Notes under the pieces: model-generated
The model's input: only the letters and a program-made list of their open reading frames with translations
The model's database searches: none
What the model was told of the DNA's origin: nothing
Part shown: piece after piece, positions 25,055 to 33,626 of the stretch
How the letters are laid out: each line of letters opens with the position of its first letter
How positions within the stretch are numbered: position 1 is the stretch's first letter
Position numbers and translations under genes: made by a program
Assembly: GCA_015231885.1 (NCBI GenBank)
Contig: JADGAT010000023.1
Coordinates: 1 to 57,023, forward strand
DNA length: 57,023 nucleotides
Reading direction: 5' to 3'
Source of the DNA: SAR324 cluster bacterium
GTDB lineage: Bacteria > SAR324 > NAC60-12

Positions 25055-26284
25055 ATGAAAAACGGTTCGATCCGATTCCAGATTGGCAGCATTCTCGTGC
25101 TGTTTTTGATTCTTATATCAGCCACTCTAGGAATTGCACTAAATGGAATTACGGAAATATATCAACTGCTCGGACAGCATGGTTCCCAAACGGATGCCGC
25201 ACAAGTTCTTGCCCAATTAGAGACCGTAAAAGAACATATTCTTGCTTGGGGAGGAACCGCCGTATTACTTTCTATTGTTTCAGGAGTGTGGATCATGACA
25301 AACATCACTTCATTTTTACAAAGTCAGAAAAAAAGTGATGATTTTTTTTTGGATACAACTCCTCTGACAACAGATTTGAAAAAGATTACCAATACCACTC
25401 ATTCCCTCCAAAAGGATATGACGGTATTATCAAAAGGTTCTAACACCATTTTGGATTATTTGAAACAGGTTAAACAAATTGTATTAAGTACCACCGATGG
25501 TTTCAAACAACATATCGAGCCGAATGAATTGGCGCGTACTTTCGATCAGTTGACTCACAGCCTTGAACGCATTGAAAAAGAAGTGACACAAGGACAAGAG
25601 TCGAATGTGGATGATAGAAAAAATGTAGAAAAAGTAAATGAACTGGCCGCTTTGATTCAAGAGGTTACCAAAAAAATTAAAGATATGGCCAACCATACCG
25701 GTACATTGGCGCTCAACGCAGAAATTGAAGCAGCAAAAGCTGGTGAGCAGGGCAAAGGGTTTGCTGTGGTTGCTGAAGAAATGGCAACCATTGCGGTCAA
25801 CATCAAAAAATTGACAGAAAAAATTGAAAATTTTGCTCGAGAAGCAGGCACAGCTGTTGAATTGACCAAACATGCGATTGAAGAAACAGGAGGATTTCTT
25901 CAAAAGGTGGTAGAGCATACAAAAAATAGCGTGAAGATTGTTGAGAAGCTCCAGGAAAAGACAATGGGCGATGCCGATTCTTCAAAAAATTTGCAGGATG
26001 TTTTGTTTGATCTCCAGCAAAAATGTACAAGAAGTGTGACCAAGCTCGATGAGATCAACTTAGCAGCAGGTATGCAGGCAAATATATTTCAGAATTTACT
26101 CAAGTTTACAAATTCTTTGGAAATTACCATAAACAATCTGCAATCTGGTCACGAGACAAAAAGCAATCAAAAAATGCCAGCAGTCGTATTGCCAAAAGAG
26201 ACAGATACTATGAAAGAAGGTTCCCATCGGGAAGCAACAGCTGAAGGTGTGGATCCATCTCCTGAGGACGTAGAAGAAAAATGA
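25055..26284 (+). CDS. Methyl-accepting chemotaxis-like protein
   Basis: 409 residues. Two membrane helices (about 9-30 and 70-92) enclose a short periplasmic loop of only about 40 residues, too small for a typical ligand-binding domain. No clear HAMP follows. The cytoplasmic part contains the conserved signalling tip: LALNAEIEAAKAGEQGKGFAVVAEEM, nearly canonical for MCPs that bind CheA/CheW. The helical stalk is short. The C-terminal ~45 residues are polar and disordered, without a CheR-binding pentapeptide. It could act as a minimal chemoreceptor or as a regulator outside chemotaxis; no che genes are in the window. Stop overlaps the next start by 4 bp (ATGA). Confidence 0.85.
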   Translation: MKNGSIRFQIGSILVLFLILISATLGIALNGITEIYQLLGQHGSQTDAAQVLAQLETVKEHILAWGGTAVLLSIVSGVWIMTNITSFLQSQKKSDDFFLDTTPLTTDLKKITNTTHSLQKDMTVLSKGSNTILDYLKQVKQIVLSTTDGFKQHIEPNELARTFDQLTHSLERIEKEVTQGQESNVDDRKNVEKVNELAALIQEVTKKIKDMANHTGTLALNAEIEAAKAGEQGKGFAVVAEEMATIAVNIKKLTEKIENFAREAGTAVELTKHAIEETGGFLQKVVEHTKNSVKIVEKLQEKTMGDADSSKNLQDVLFDLQQKCTRSVTKLDEINLAAGMQANIFQNLLKFTNSLEITINNLQSGHETKSNQKMPAVVLPKETDTMKEGSHREATAEGVDPSPEDVEEK

Positions 26285-26787
26285 GCAAAGTCATCAATTT
26301 AGCCCAATGGAAGCAACAAAAAGAAAGTAAACAAAATGCTGATGATCCGGTTTTTGGTTTTTTGATTTGGCTCCATTGTCCCACTTGTCAAACGATAGAA
26401 TACACTGAGGTTCGCATACAATCAGGGCGTGTTCATAAATGCGGAACTTTGGTAGAGGAAGTCGAAGTGCCGATTGATATTCGTGCAGAATACACCATTT
26501 CACAAAAAAATCTTATGATTTTAGAGAAGGCATTTGCAGAAAATTCTGGTTTGAAATCTAAATTTAAAAAACTGCTGGGAGAAAACAAGCTGATTGGAGA
26601 ACAATTGAAAAAAAATGAAATGGAGTACCAGCATCGTTTGGCATTGATGACACTAAAAAAAATAGATCCTTATCCTGAAGACTGGGATGCAAAAAAGAAT
26701 GGAATCGAATTTGTAACCGTTCAGCCTTCTGGAATCATGATTACTGCTGCTCGGCAGGCTGATAAATATTTCCCGAAAAAAAAATAA
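26281..26787 (+). CDS. Protein with zinc-ribbon-like Cys motif, unknown function
   Basis: 168 residues, no membrane segment. Residues about 31-60 hold C-P-T-C followed by one Cys 20 residues later (H-K-C-G-T-L), half of a zinc-ribbon pattern. The second half is helical and Lys-rich. Translationally coupled to the MCP-like gene (ATGA overlap) and 10 bp before the SUMF1-domain gene. I do not recognise the family; coupling suggests that it acts with the MCP-like protein. Confidence 0.6.
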   Translation: MSKVINLAQWKQQKESKQNADDPVFGFLIWLHCPTCQTIEYTEVRIQSGRVHKCGTLVEEVEVPIDIRAEYTISQKNLMILEKAFAENSGLKSKFKKLLGENKLIGEQLKKNEMEYQHRLALMTLKKIDPYPEDWDAKKNGIEFVTVQPSGIMITAARQADKYFPKKK

Positions 26788-26797
26788 TATTCCTTTT

Positions 26798-28663
26798 ATG
26801 CTAGGCCTCTTTCGTCATGGTATCCTCTGTCTTTTTGGCATTTCACTTGTGTTGTTTTTTGGGATTTTCCCGAGTGTGTATGCCCAAAAAGGACCCATGG
26901 CAGACGTGCTGGAAGATGCAGTAGAACAATTAGTGAAGCAATTGGAAGTTCAGTGTCAGCCTTATATCACAAAAGGCCGACTTCCAGACGATGCCCGCGT
27001 TGTCGTATTGAATATAAGGGATAAACGAAATCTCCTGCGGAGAAAGTTCAGCACATTACTAGAAGAAATGCTGCTGGATGAAGTGGTTTCCGAAACAAAT
27101 TTTGTGGTGATTCATCCCGAAAAAACAGAAGCGGTTCTACGTCCTTTTTGGAAAGAGTTGAATCAAGGCGACCACCATGCGGTTGATTTACAAATAGCTA
27201 AAAATTTAAAATCCCTTCTCCTGCTTTCAGGAACATTTGATGTTCACGTAAATGAGATTCAACTCCATTTGCGTTTATTCTCAGTAAACAACGAAGACGT
27301 GTATGCCTCTCTTCAGGTTCGTTTATCACGGGCACATGTGCCTGAAGAGTGGCTCGACCCTGTACCGATTTACCAAAATCAGAAGCATTTGGAAACAGCA
27401 AAAGCATTCATTGCTGACGAAAAATGGCAATTTGCTCAGCAATCATTAAGGCATGTTTCCCGGGATTCCTCTCTTGAAAGTGTGGAAGCAAGAGGTTTGC
27501 TTATTTGGATTGCAGCACGGCAAGGTGCCTCTGTTTCAAAAGAATTCATTGCTTTCAAAACGCTTTATCCTCAGCATCCTCTTGTTCTCAGAATTGACCA
27601 TGCACAAAGAAAACAAGCGTTGCAACGTTCCCTGAAAACAGCCTTCCAACATCAGAAATGGAGGCATGCCAGAGAATTGCTTCAGCAAGCAGGAAACGTA
27701 TTGGATAATTCAGAGCAAATGATTTATGAACAACTACTGGAAAAGGAAGCAGCTCAATGGATAAAGCAAATATTGCAGCAAAAAAACTGGCACGTCCTTA
27801 AGGAACAATGGAAAATTTTATTGCAGGTGTTTCAGTCAAAAAAATCCTTACCGATTAAGGCTCTACAACAATTAATAACGCAGGATTTTGTGAAAGAAGT
27901 TCACAGGTTGGTAGACCATAAAGACCGTCCAGCGGCCTCCATGTTATTGGATCAATTTGGATCAGCATTTGCGCCAGACAAGCAGCAGCATTTACGGAAA
28001 GCCATTGCAGCAATTCCAACTGCTCCTGAAAAAATGATGACTTTGCCAAGTATTACGTTTCAGATGGGAAACCAAACAGGGCACCAACACGAACAACGAG
28101 TTCATTCTGTTTTTGTGGAGGCTTTTCATATAGATCAGTATGAAGTGAGCAATAAAGCATATCGAGGGTGTGTGAAAGCCAGGGTTTGCAAGCCCAGTTT
28201 GTTCGACAAAGATATCCGGTTCAATCAGAACAATCAACCGGTCGTAGGTGTTTCCTGGAAGCAGGCAATGCAATATTGTCGTTGGAAAAATAAACGTTTG
28301 CCCACAGAGGCCGAGTGGGAAAGAGCCACAGAAGCCGTGGTTTCTTTGGAGCAACATGCCTGGTTTAGAGATAATTCAGGAGGACGTTCCCGCACAATTG
28401 GGACATTACAAGCAAATTCTTTCAAATTGTTTGACACCCTGGGAAATGCAATGGAATGGGTACATGATCACTTTGCCTCAGATTACTATGCCTGGTCTCC
28501 TGTGAAAAATCCGCAAGGACCACCAACAGGGGAGTTTCGTGTTGCCCGTGGAGGTTCCTGGCATCATTCCCCTCAGGATACATGCCATTCTTGCCGTTTT
28601 TTTTGGTCTCCGTCCCTTGCCTTTGAATTTATGGGGTTTCGTTGTGCCGCTTCGCTCAATTAG
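26798..28663 (+). CDS. Secreted protein: FlgO/CsgG-like N-terminus and SUMF1 (FGE-like) domain
   Basis: 621 residues with a signal peptide (LCLFGISLVLFFGIFPSVYA). Residues 50-190 (ARVVVLNIRDK, then NFVVIHPEKTEAVL and LLLLSGTFDVHVNEIQLHLRLF) have the pattern of FlgO/CsgG-like domains. Residues 195-405 are helical. Residues 410-621 are a SUMF1 domain: V-S-W-K-Q-A-M-Q-Y-C, LPTEAEWERAT, G-N-A-M-E-W-V, VARGGSW and GFRCA. In true formylglycine-generating enzymes two Cys lie after GGS-[WY]; here the first position is His, so copper-dependent FGE chemistry is unlikely. SUMF1 domains of this kind often serve as binding modules. Confidence 0.8.
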   Translation: MLGLFRHGILCLFGISLVLFFGIFPSVYAQKGPMADVLEDAVEQLVKQLEVQCQPYITKGRLPDDARVVVLNIRDKRNLLRRKFSTLLEEMLLDEVVSETNFVVIHPEKTEAVLRPFWKELNQGDHHAVDLQIAKNLKSLLLLSGTFDVHVNEIQLHLRLFSVNNEDVYASLQVRLSRAHVPEEWLDPVPIYQNQKHLETAKAFIADEKWQFAQQSLRHVSRDSSLESVEARGLLIWIAARQGASVSKEFIAFKTLYPQHPLVLRIDHAQRKQALQRSLKTAFQHQKWRHARELLQQAGNVLDNSEQMIYEQLLEKEAAQWIKQILQQKNWHVLKEQWKILLQVFQSKKSLPIKALQQLITQDFVKEVHRLVDHKDRPAASMLLDQFGSAFAPDKQQHLRKAIAAIPTAPEKMMTLPSITFQMGNQTGHQHEQRVHSVFVEAFHIDQYEVSNKAYRGCVKARVCKPSLFDKDIRFNQNNQPVVGVSWKQAMQYCRWKNKRLPTEAEWERATEAVVSLEQHAWFRDNSGGRSRTIGTLQANSFKLFDTLGNAMEWVHDHFASDYYAWSPVKNPQGPPTGEFRVARGGSWHHSPQDTCHSCRFFWSPSLAFEFMGFRCAASLN

Positions 28664-28710
28664 TGATACAGTTTGAAAGATTTTAGTGAAGAATTGTTGA
28701 GGATAAAATT

Positions 28711-29328
28711 ATGCAGATTCCAGAATCATTAGAGCGCCTGATACAGGAATTTTCCAAGTTACCGGGGATTGGCAGGAAGACCGCTCAACGCCTTGCATTC
28801 AGCCTATTGCAGTACACTCCTGTAGAAGCAGAGCATTTGGCAGACGCCATTTTAGAAGTTAAACAACGTATTCGTTATTGCTCCAGTTGTTTTTCATTTA
28901 CTGAAGTTGATCCATGCATGATTTGTCAGGATGCTCGCCGTGATCGCAGCTTAGTTTGTGTGGTCGAGCAGCCAAACAATATTTTTTCTATCGAAAAAAG
29001 CGGTGTATTTCATGGCTTGTATCATGTCTTGATGGGCGCTATTTCTCCTTTAGACGGAATCGGCCCCGATCAGCTCAAATTTAAAGAATTAGAACGGAGA
29101 TTAGAAGGCGGTGAAGTGAAGGAGTTAATTTTAGCCACCCATCCTACGGTTAAGGGTGAAGCTACTGCTTTATTCATACAGCAGGCTTTTGAAAAAAAAC
29201 ATGTCAACATCACTCGTTTGGCTCGTGGGATACCTGCTGGTGGAGATCTGGAATACGTGGATGATGTCACCTTGATTGAAGCATTTTCTGGCCGTCAACG
29301 ATTTAACAAACAGGAACCGCATGAATAA
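28711..29328 (+). CDS. recR: Recombination protein RecR
   Basis: 205 residues, full length. Helix-hairpin-helix near the N-terminus (FSKLPGIGRKTAQRLAF), C4 zinc finger (CSSCFSF...CMIC) and a Toprim domain (V-V-E-Q near residue 86, then P-L-D-G-I-G and L-A-T-H-P-T-V-K-G-E-A-T-A). RecR loads RecA at gaps with RecO and RecF. It is usually next to dnaX and ybaB; those are not here. It overlaps the following Cys-rich gene by 8 bp. Confidence 0.98.
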   Translation: MQIPESLERLIQEFSKLPGIGRKTAQRLAFSLLQYTPVEAEHLADAILEVKQRIRYCSSCFSFTEVDPCMICQDARRDRSLVCVVEQPNNIFSIEKSGVFHGLYHVLMGAISPLDGIGPDQLKFKELERRLEGGEVKELILATHPTVKGEATALFIQQAFEKKHVNITRLARGIPAGGDLEYVDDVTLIEAFSGRQRFNKQEPHE

Positions 29329-29818
29329 TACAGTCGGATACTTCTTGACACACACAGGTGTTGGTACAATAGGATTGCTGTTGGGTGTGTTTTTTTTATG
29401 GACTCTGGAGGATACGGCCTTTTCATCTCCCGAAACAAGCTGTGTGAATCGTTGTATCCATGCACATCCACAATGGGGAGAACCTGACTGCAGCGAAAAT
29501 GAAAATTTTTATATAGTTGGCAAAAAGTGTCATGCTATTCAAAACGAATGCTACTTGGAATGCAACCCTGCTTGGGGTCAACCTGCCCCAGAACGTTTTA
29601 TCCCCACCCCTTACCAAATCAAAAATCAATGGAGGCAGGAGAATGTTTGCTCTCCTGAGATCATGAAAATGCCCCTGGAGCTACTCCCAGGTGACCAATT
29701 GATTATGCCGGGCTGGAAAGGACAGTGCGAATGTCTCAATGGGAAATTAATCATAGCACCTTGCGGGCATAAAAAAGCGTCTTGTGACCAAGTCTGTGAT
29801 GCTGCATTTACGTTCTAA
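29321..29818 (+). CDS. Cys-rich exported protein with internal repeat, unknown function
   Basis: 165 residues. The N-terminal hydrophobic segment (VGTIGLLLGVFFLW, about 13-28) acts as signal or anchor. The rest has 12 Cys, an even number consistent with six disulfides in the periplasm or outside. The motif C-x3-C followed by P-x-W-G-x-P occurs twice (near residues 41-55 and 79-92), showing a short internal duplication. Start chosen at 29321 because CAGGA lies five bases upstream; the frame is open to 29276 inside recR. No known family recognised. Confidence 0.7.
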   Translation: MNNTVGYFLTHTGVGTIGLLLGVFFLWTLEDTAFSSPETSCVNRCIHAHPQWGEPDCSENENFYIVGKKCHAIQNECYLECNPAWGQPAPERFIPTPYQIKNQWRQENVCSPEIMKMPLELLPGDQLIMPGWKGQCECLNGKLIIAPCGHKKASCDQVCDAAFTF

Positions 29819-30038
29819 GTGGGATACATCCATTTTCAAATTGAATTATAAAAAACTTGCAAAAACACTCTCAATCATCTAGTTAATTAAGATTTTCTTT
29901 ACCAACATTTTATGGTACATTGCCGTTGTTTGTAAAAGGAAAATTTGGATTTTTAAATAAGGCAAGCCACCTCCTGGAATTAGATTTTATTTAAACTAAG
30001 GAGTTCTTTTTGCGCCATTTAACTGGAGAAAGTACAAT

Positions 30039-30923
30039 ATGGCAGTTGTTTCGTTAAAGCAATTTGTTGAAGCTGGTGTTCATTTTGGGCACCAAACTCA
30101 GCGTTGGAATCCCAAGATGGATAAATACATTTATGGGGCCAAGCACGGGATTCATATCATTGATCTGAAACAGACACTGGGCAAACTCAAAGATGCCTAT
30201 GAGTATTCACGCAAACAGGCAGAAGTGGGAAAATCGATTCTGTTTGTTGGAACAAAAGATCAAGCTCGTGATATTCTTGCTGAGGAAGCGTGTCGTTGTC
30301 AGAGTCATTTCATTAATGAGCGCTGGCTTGGAGGGTTACTTACCAATTTTACCACAGTTCGGCAATCTGTAGCAAAAATCAAATATTATGAAGATATAGC
30401 AGGTCCTGAAGGGAACTACCCTGGGATGATCAAAAAAGAAGCCTTATATCTGGATCGAAAACGCCAAAAGCTCGAGCGATCATTGGGCGGAGTGAAGGAC
30501 ATGCAAGAGCTTCCCGGAGCGATTTTTATAGTCGATTGCAAAAAGGAACACATTGCCATCAAAGAGGCTCAAAAACTGAACATTCCTATTATTGCAATAG
30601 TGGATACGAATTGTAGCCCTGAAGGTATTGATTTTCCTATTCCAGGAAATGATGATGCCCCACGTGCCATTCAATTATTTGCCAGTGTGATTTCCACTGC
30701 TGTTTTGGAAGGAAAATCAGCTAGAACTCAACGCTTCCATCTCGAATCTTCTGTAGAGGTAGAAAAGAAGGAAGCACTGGATACGAAAGAAGTGGCGAAT
30801 GCCCAAAAAACAGATCCAGCAGAAGCCGAAACAAACGTTGAAACTCCTGCAAAAAAAGATGCAGAGCAGGAAAAAACAGAAGTAGTGGCATCTATCGAAG
30901 TTGAAAGTACAAATAAGGAGTAA
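30039..30923 (+). CDS. rpsB: 30S ribosomal protein S2 with long acidic tail
   Basis: 294 residues. Residues 1-228 are normal S2 (VVSLKQFVEAGVHFGHQTQRWNPKM, H-F-I-N-E-R-W-L-G-G-L-L-T-N, I-A-I-V-D-T-N-C-S-P). The remaining ~65 residues are a low-complexity tail rich in Glu, Lys, Ala and Thr, beyond the ~240-residue family length. Heads the rpsB-tsf-pyrH-frr run, a common bacterial order. The 220-bp leader upstream probably carries its promoter and an autoregulatory site, but I could not identify the RNA structure. Confidence 0.98.
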   Translation: MAVVSLKQFVEAGVHFGHQTQRWNPKMDKYIYGAKHGIHIIDLKQTLGKLKDAYEYSRKQAEVGKSILFVGTKDQARDILAEEACRCQSHFINERWLGGLLTNFTTVRQSVAKIKYYEDIAGPEGNYPGMIKKEALYLDRKRQKLERSLGGVKDMQELPGAIFIVDCKKEHIAIKEAQKLNIPIIAIVDTNCSPEGIDFPIPGNDDAPRAIQLFASVISTAVLEGKSARTQRFHLESSVEVEKKEALDTKEVANAQKTDPAEAETNVETPAKKDAEQEKTEVVASIEVESTNKE

Positions 30924-31284
30924 CGGGCGGCTATCTTACCTATTTTCTAACATATCTTCCTTTGTATTCATAGGGCACTTTTTAAATCGCGACTTCCCTC
31001 TGCCCGTGTTTTGTGACTCCTCTGTTTTAGAATATGGATATGCGAATCCGGAATTAAAATTTATTTTATAAAAACAAGGTTTTACAAAAAGTGATTTATC
31101 ATGCCGGACTTGATCCGGAATCCATGAAACTATGGGAAGTCTTTTGAATTCCGGGTCTAGCCCGGAATGACATCGTTTTCAACTCCGGATTCATCTATGG
31201 ATATCAGGAAGAACGTGTGTGCTCAACTTTATTAGAAGTCAATCATTTAAAACGGTTCCATTAATTTATTGAAGTGAAAAGTCT
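30924..31284 (+). other. Long rpsB-tsf spacer
   Basis: 361 bp where most genomes have a short gap. It contains the palindromic repeat at 31099-31170 and otherwise no ORF, tRNA or clear terminator. ACGGGC at the beginning and GCCCGT near 31002 could pair across about 75 nt, but this is not a compact hairpin. The part after the palindrome is presumably the tsf leader. Confidence 0.5.
31099..31170. repeat. 72-bp interspersed palindromic repeat
   Basis: TCATGCCGGACTTGATCCGG (from 31099) reads through to AATCC at 31123, and its imperfect inverse occupies 31146-31170 (GAATTCCGGGTCTAGCCCGG, then AATGA). Arms of 25 bp flank a 22-bp spacer. The sequence type (CCGGACTTGATCCGGAATCC) resembles palindromic repeats widely scattered in proteobacterial intergenic regions. 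Confidence 0.8.
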
Positions 31285-32139
31285 ATGTCAAATATTACAG
31301 CAAGTATGGTGAAAGAGCTGCGGGAAATTAGCGGCGTTGGGATGATGGAATGTAAAAAAGCATTAGTTGAATGCAAGGGGGATATGGAGGCGGCCAAAGA
31401 ACATCTCCGTAAAACCGGACAGGCCAAAGCGCTGAAAAAATCTTCTCGTGCCACAAAAGATGGTGGCATTGGAATGTTTATCTCCGAGGATAAAAGCAGA
31501 GGAGCACTGGTTAAAATCGCATGCGAAACTGATTTTGTCGCAAAAAATGAACAGTTTCAAAAATTGCTGCTCGACCTGGCTCAACAAGCAAGTACACAAG
31601 GAAACAATGATTTCCTGAACCAATCCTCTATTCAAGGAGAAGGCACAGTTCAAGATATTGTGCACAAAGCCATCAGTGAATTAGGAGAAAATATTCAGTT
31701 TTTGGAAGCAGCATCACAGAGCACTAATTCCGGGATTGTTGGTGGTTATGTACACATGACTGGAAAAATCGGGGTTATCGTTACTCTAGAAGTAGATCAA
31801 CCTTACGGTGGCTCAGAATTGGATGATTTAGCAAAGGACATTTCCATGCATGTTGCGGCAACTTCAGCAGAAGCAATTAGTGAAGATCAAATTTCTCCCG
31901 AAATTCTTGAGAAGGAAAAAGAAATCTTGATTGCTCAGGCTAAAGAATCCGGGAAACCAGACAATATCATTGAAAAAATGATTACAGGTCGTTTGAACAA
32001 ATTTAAAAAAGAAGTGTGTATTCTCTCGCAGCCTTTTGTAAAAAATCCTGACCAAACCATTAAGGCTCTGTTGGAGGATTCCGGTAAACAAATAGAGCGA
32101 AAAATTTCTCTTACGGCATTTGCCAAGTTCCAATTTTAA
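31285..32139 (+). CDS. tsf: Translation elongation factor Ts
   Basis: 284 residues. The N-terminal UBA-like domain (V-K-E-L-R-E-I-S-G-V-G-M-M-E-C-K-K-A-L) and the ACETDFVAKN core motif identify EF-Ts, the GDP/GTP exchange factor for EF-Tu. Length is normal. 8 bp before pyrH, so co-transcribed with it. Confidence 0.98.
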   Translation: MSNITASMVKELREISGVGMMECKKALVECKGDMEAAKEHLRKTGQAKALKKSSRATKDGGIGMFISEDKSRGALVKIACETDFVAKNEQFQKLLLDLAQQASTQGNNDFLNQSSIQGEGTVQDIVHKAISELGENIQFLEAASQSTNSGIVGGYVHMTGKIGVIVTLEVDQPYGGSELDDLAKDISMHVAATSAEAISEDQISPEILEKEKEILIAQAKESGKPDNIIEKMITGRLNKFKKEVCILSQPFVKNPDQTIKALLEDSGKQIERKISLTAFAKFQF

Positions 32140-32147
32140 AGGAATCT

Positions 32148-32858
32148 GTGACACCAAAATATAAACGTGTTTTGTTGAAACTGAGTGGAGAGGTACTCGG
32201 AGGAGAAAGTGGTTCGGTGTTTGATTATGAGGTCATCGAACGCATTGTCGATAACATTATTGCCATCCGCAAGCTCAATGTAGAAATTGGAATTGTTGTG
32301 GGTGGCGGAAATATATTTCGTGGTGCCCGGTCGGCTCCTTATAAAATGGATCGAGTGGCAGGTGATCATATGGGGATGCTGGCCACAGTCATCAATAGTT
32401 TGTGTCTGCAAGATGCTCTGGAGCAGCTAGGATACAACACACGTGTCATGTCTGCCATCACGATGCGTGCTATTGCCGAACCTTATATCAAACGTCGGGC
32501 AGATCGCCATTTGGAAAAAGGACGCATTGTGATTTTTGCGGCAGGCACAGGAAATCCTTTTTTTACCACAGATACTGCTGCTGTTTTGAGGGCTACTGAA
32601 ATAGGAGCTGGTGTGGTGATCAAGGCTACAAAAACTGATGGAGTCTACGACAAAGATCCTAATGTTCATAGTGATGCCATACGTTATAGTACTCTGTCCT
32701 ATGATGAGGTTTTGGAAAAAAATTTACAGGTCATGGATGCAACTGCTATTGCATTTTGCAGAGATAACAATCTCCCTATTATTATCGTCGATGTTGAAGC
32801 ACAAGACTCGATTCTGAAGACCATTTGCGGCGATAATATTGGAACTATTATTAATTGA
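32148..32858 (+). CDS. pyrH: Uridylate kinase (UMP kinase)
   Basis: 236 residues, amino-acid-kinase fold. Motifs K-L-S-G-E near the N-terminus, GGGNIFRG, and T-K-T-D-G-V-Y-D-K-D-P. Phosphorylates UMP to UDP. The start is GTG at 32148 with AAGGA at good spacing; no earlier ATG fits. Follows tsf and precedes frr by 9 bp. Confidence 0.98.
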   Translation: MTPKYKRVLLKLSGEVLGGESGSVFDYEVIERIVDNIIAIRKLNVEIGIVVGGGNIFRGARSAPYKMDRVAGDHMGMLATVINSLCLQDALEQLGYNTRVMSAITMRAIAEPYIKRRADRHLEKGRIVIFAAGTGNPFFTTDTAAVLRATEIGAGVVIKATKTDGVYDKDPNVHSDAIRYSTLSYDEVLEKNLQVMDATAIAFCRDNNLPIIIVDVEAQDSILKTICGDNIGTIIN

Positions 32859-32867
32859 GGAGGATTC

Positions 32868-33437
32868 ATGAGTGCCAAAACAACAGAAGAGGTATTGGAA
32901 ATTCTTGAGAGAAAAATGGATAGTGCCATTGAAAGTTTGCAGCGAGAATTTACTACTGTGCGGACAGGGCGAGCAACACCAGCAATTTTGGAGTCTGTCA
33001 AGGTCGATTATTACGGAACCCCCACCCCAGTTTCTCAAGTGGGGTCTATTTCTACTCCGGAACCACAATTGCTGGTGATCAGTCCTTGGGATAAAAATAT
33101 GATCAAGGATATTGAACGGGAACTCCAGCGAGCCAATTTAGGCCTATCACTATCACAAGATGGCAATATTATACGTGCTGTCATTCCTCCCTTGACAGAA
33201 GAACGACGCAAAGAGTTGGTGAAAAGTGTCAAAAAAATGGGTGAAGAGGCAAAAGTAGCAATACGTAATGTTCGACGAGAAGCCAATGAAAATGTCAAAA
33301 AGCTGGAAAAGGATAAACAAATTTCACAGGATGAAGAGCAATCGACGCTAGAGATCACGCAAAAAAGGACAGATTCCCATATTGAAAAAATTACTGATAT
33401 CGTGAACAACAAAGAAAAGGAATTGATGACGGTATGA
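32868..33437 (+). CDS. frr: Ribosome recycling factor
   Basis: 189 residues, complete. Motifs F-T-T-V-R-T-G-R-A-T-P near residue 31, V-D-Y-Y-G-T-P-T-P, and E-E-R-R-K-E-L-V with V-R-R-E-A-N. Splits post-termination ribosomes with EF-G. GAGGAGG lies upstream of the ATG. A MITE-like element begins 7 bp after its stop and separates it from the next gene. Confidence 0.98.
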   Translation: MSAKTTEEVLEILERKMDSAIESLQREFTTVRTGRATPAILESVKVDYYGTPTPVSQVGSISTPEPQLLVISPWDKNMIKDIERELQRANLGLSLSQDGNIIRAVIPPLTEERRKELVKSVKKMGEEAKVAIRNVRREANENVKKLEKDKQISQDEEQSTLEITQKRTDSHIEKITDIVNNKEKELMTV

Positions 33438-33444
33438 TTCTTAA

Positions 33445-33609
33445 CTAAGGAATGCTCAAACAATAACTTACCCAATCTACTAGTCTTTTCAACGATCTTC
33501 TGCGTTGCTTTACTGGTTACACAGCTTGAGGCTATGCGCTCGATAAAACTCCTTGAATCTCGATGAAAATCCTGTGTAATTAGCATGTTATTATTTTCGC
33601 CTTCCTAAG
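33445..33609 (+). mobile_element. MITE-like repeat element, copy 2
   Basis: 165 bp. The left end CTAAGGAATGCTCAAACAAT and the reverse complement of the right end (CTTAGGAAGGCGAAAATAAT) agree at about four of five positions, forming imperfect terminal inverted repeats that begin [CT]-T-A/T-A-G-G-A-A. No internal ORF. Same orientation as copy 1. It lies exactly between frr and the mraY-like gene, ending 17 bp before that ATG. Confidence 0.85.
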
Positions 33610-33626
33610 CCGACACAAAGATCCTT

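Noticed and set aside
26798..28663. Call as true formylglycine-generating enzyme
   Set aside because: First active-site Cys is replaced and no sulfatase gene is in the window.
29819..30038. Promoter TTGCAA-17-TAGTTA upstream of rpsB
   Set aside because: Only partial match in an AT-rich region where chance matches are common.
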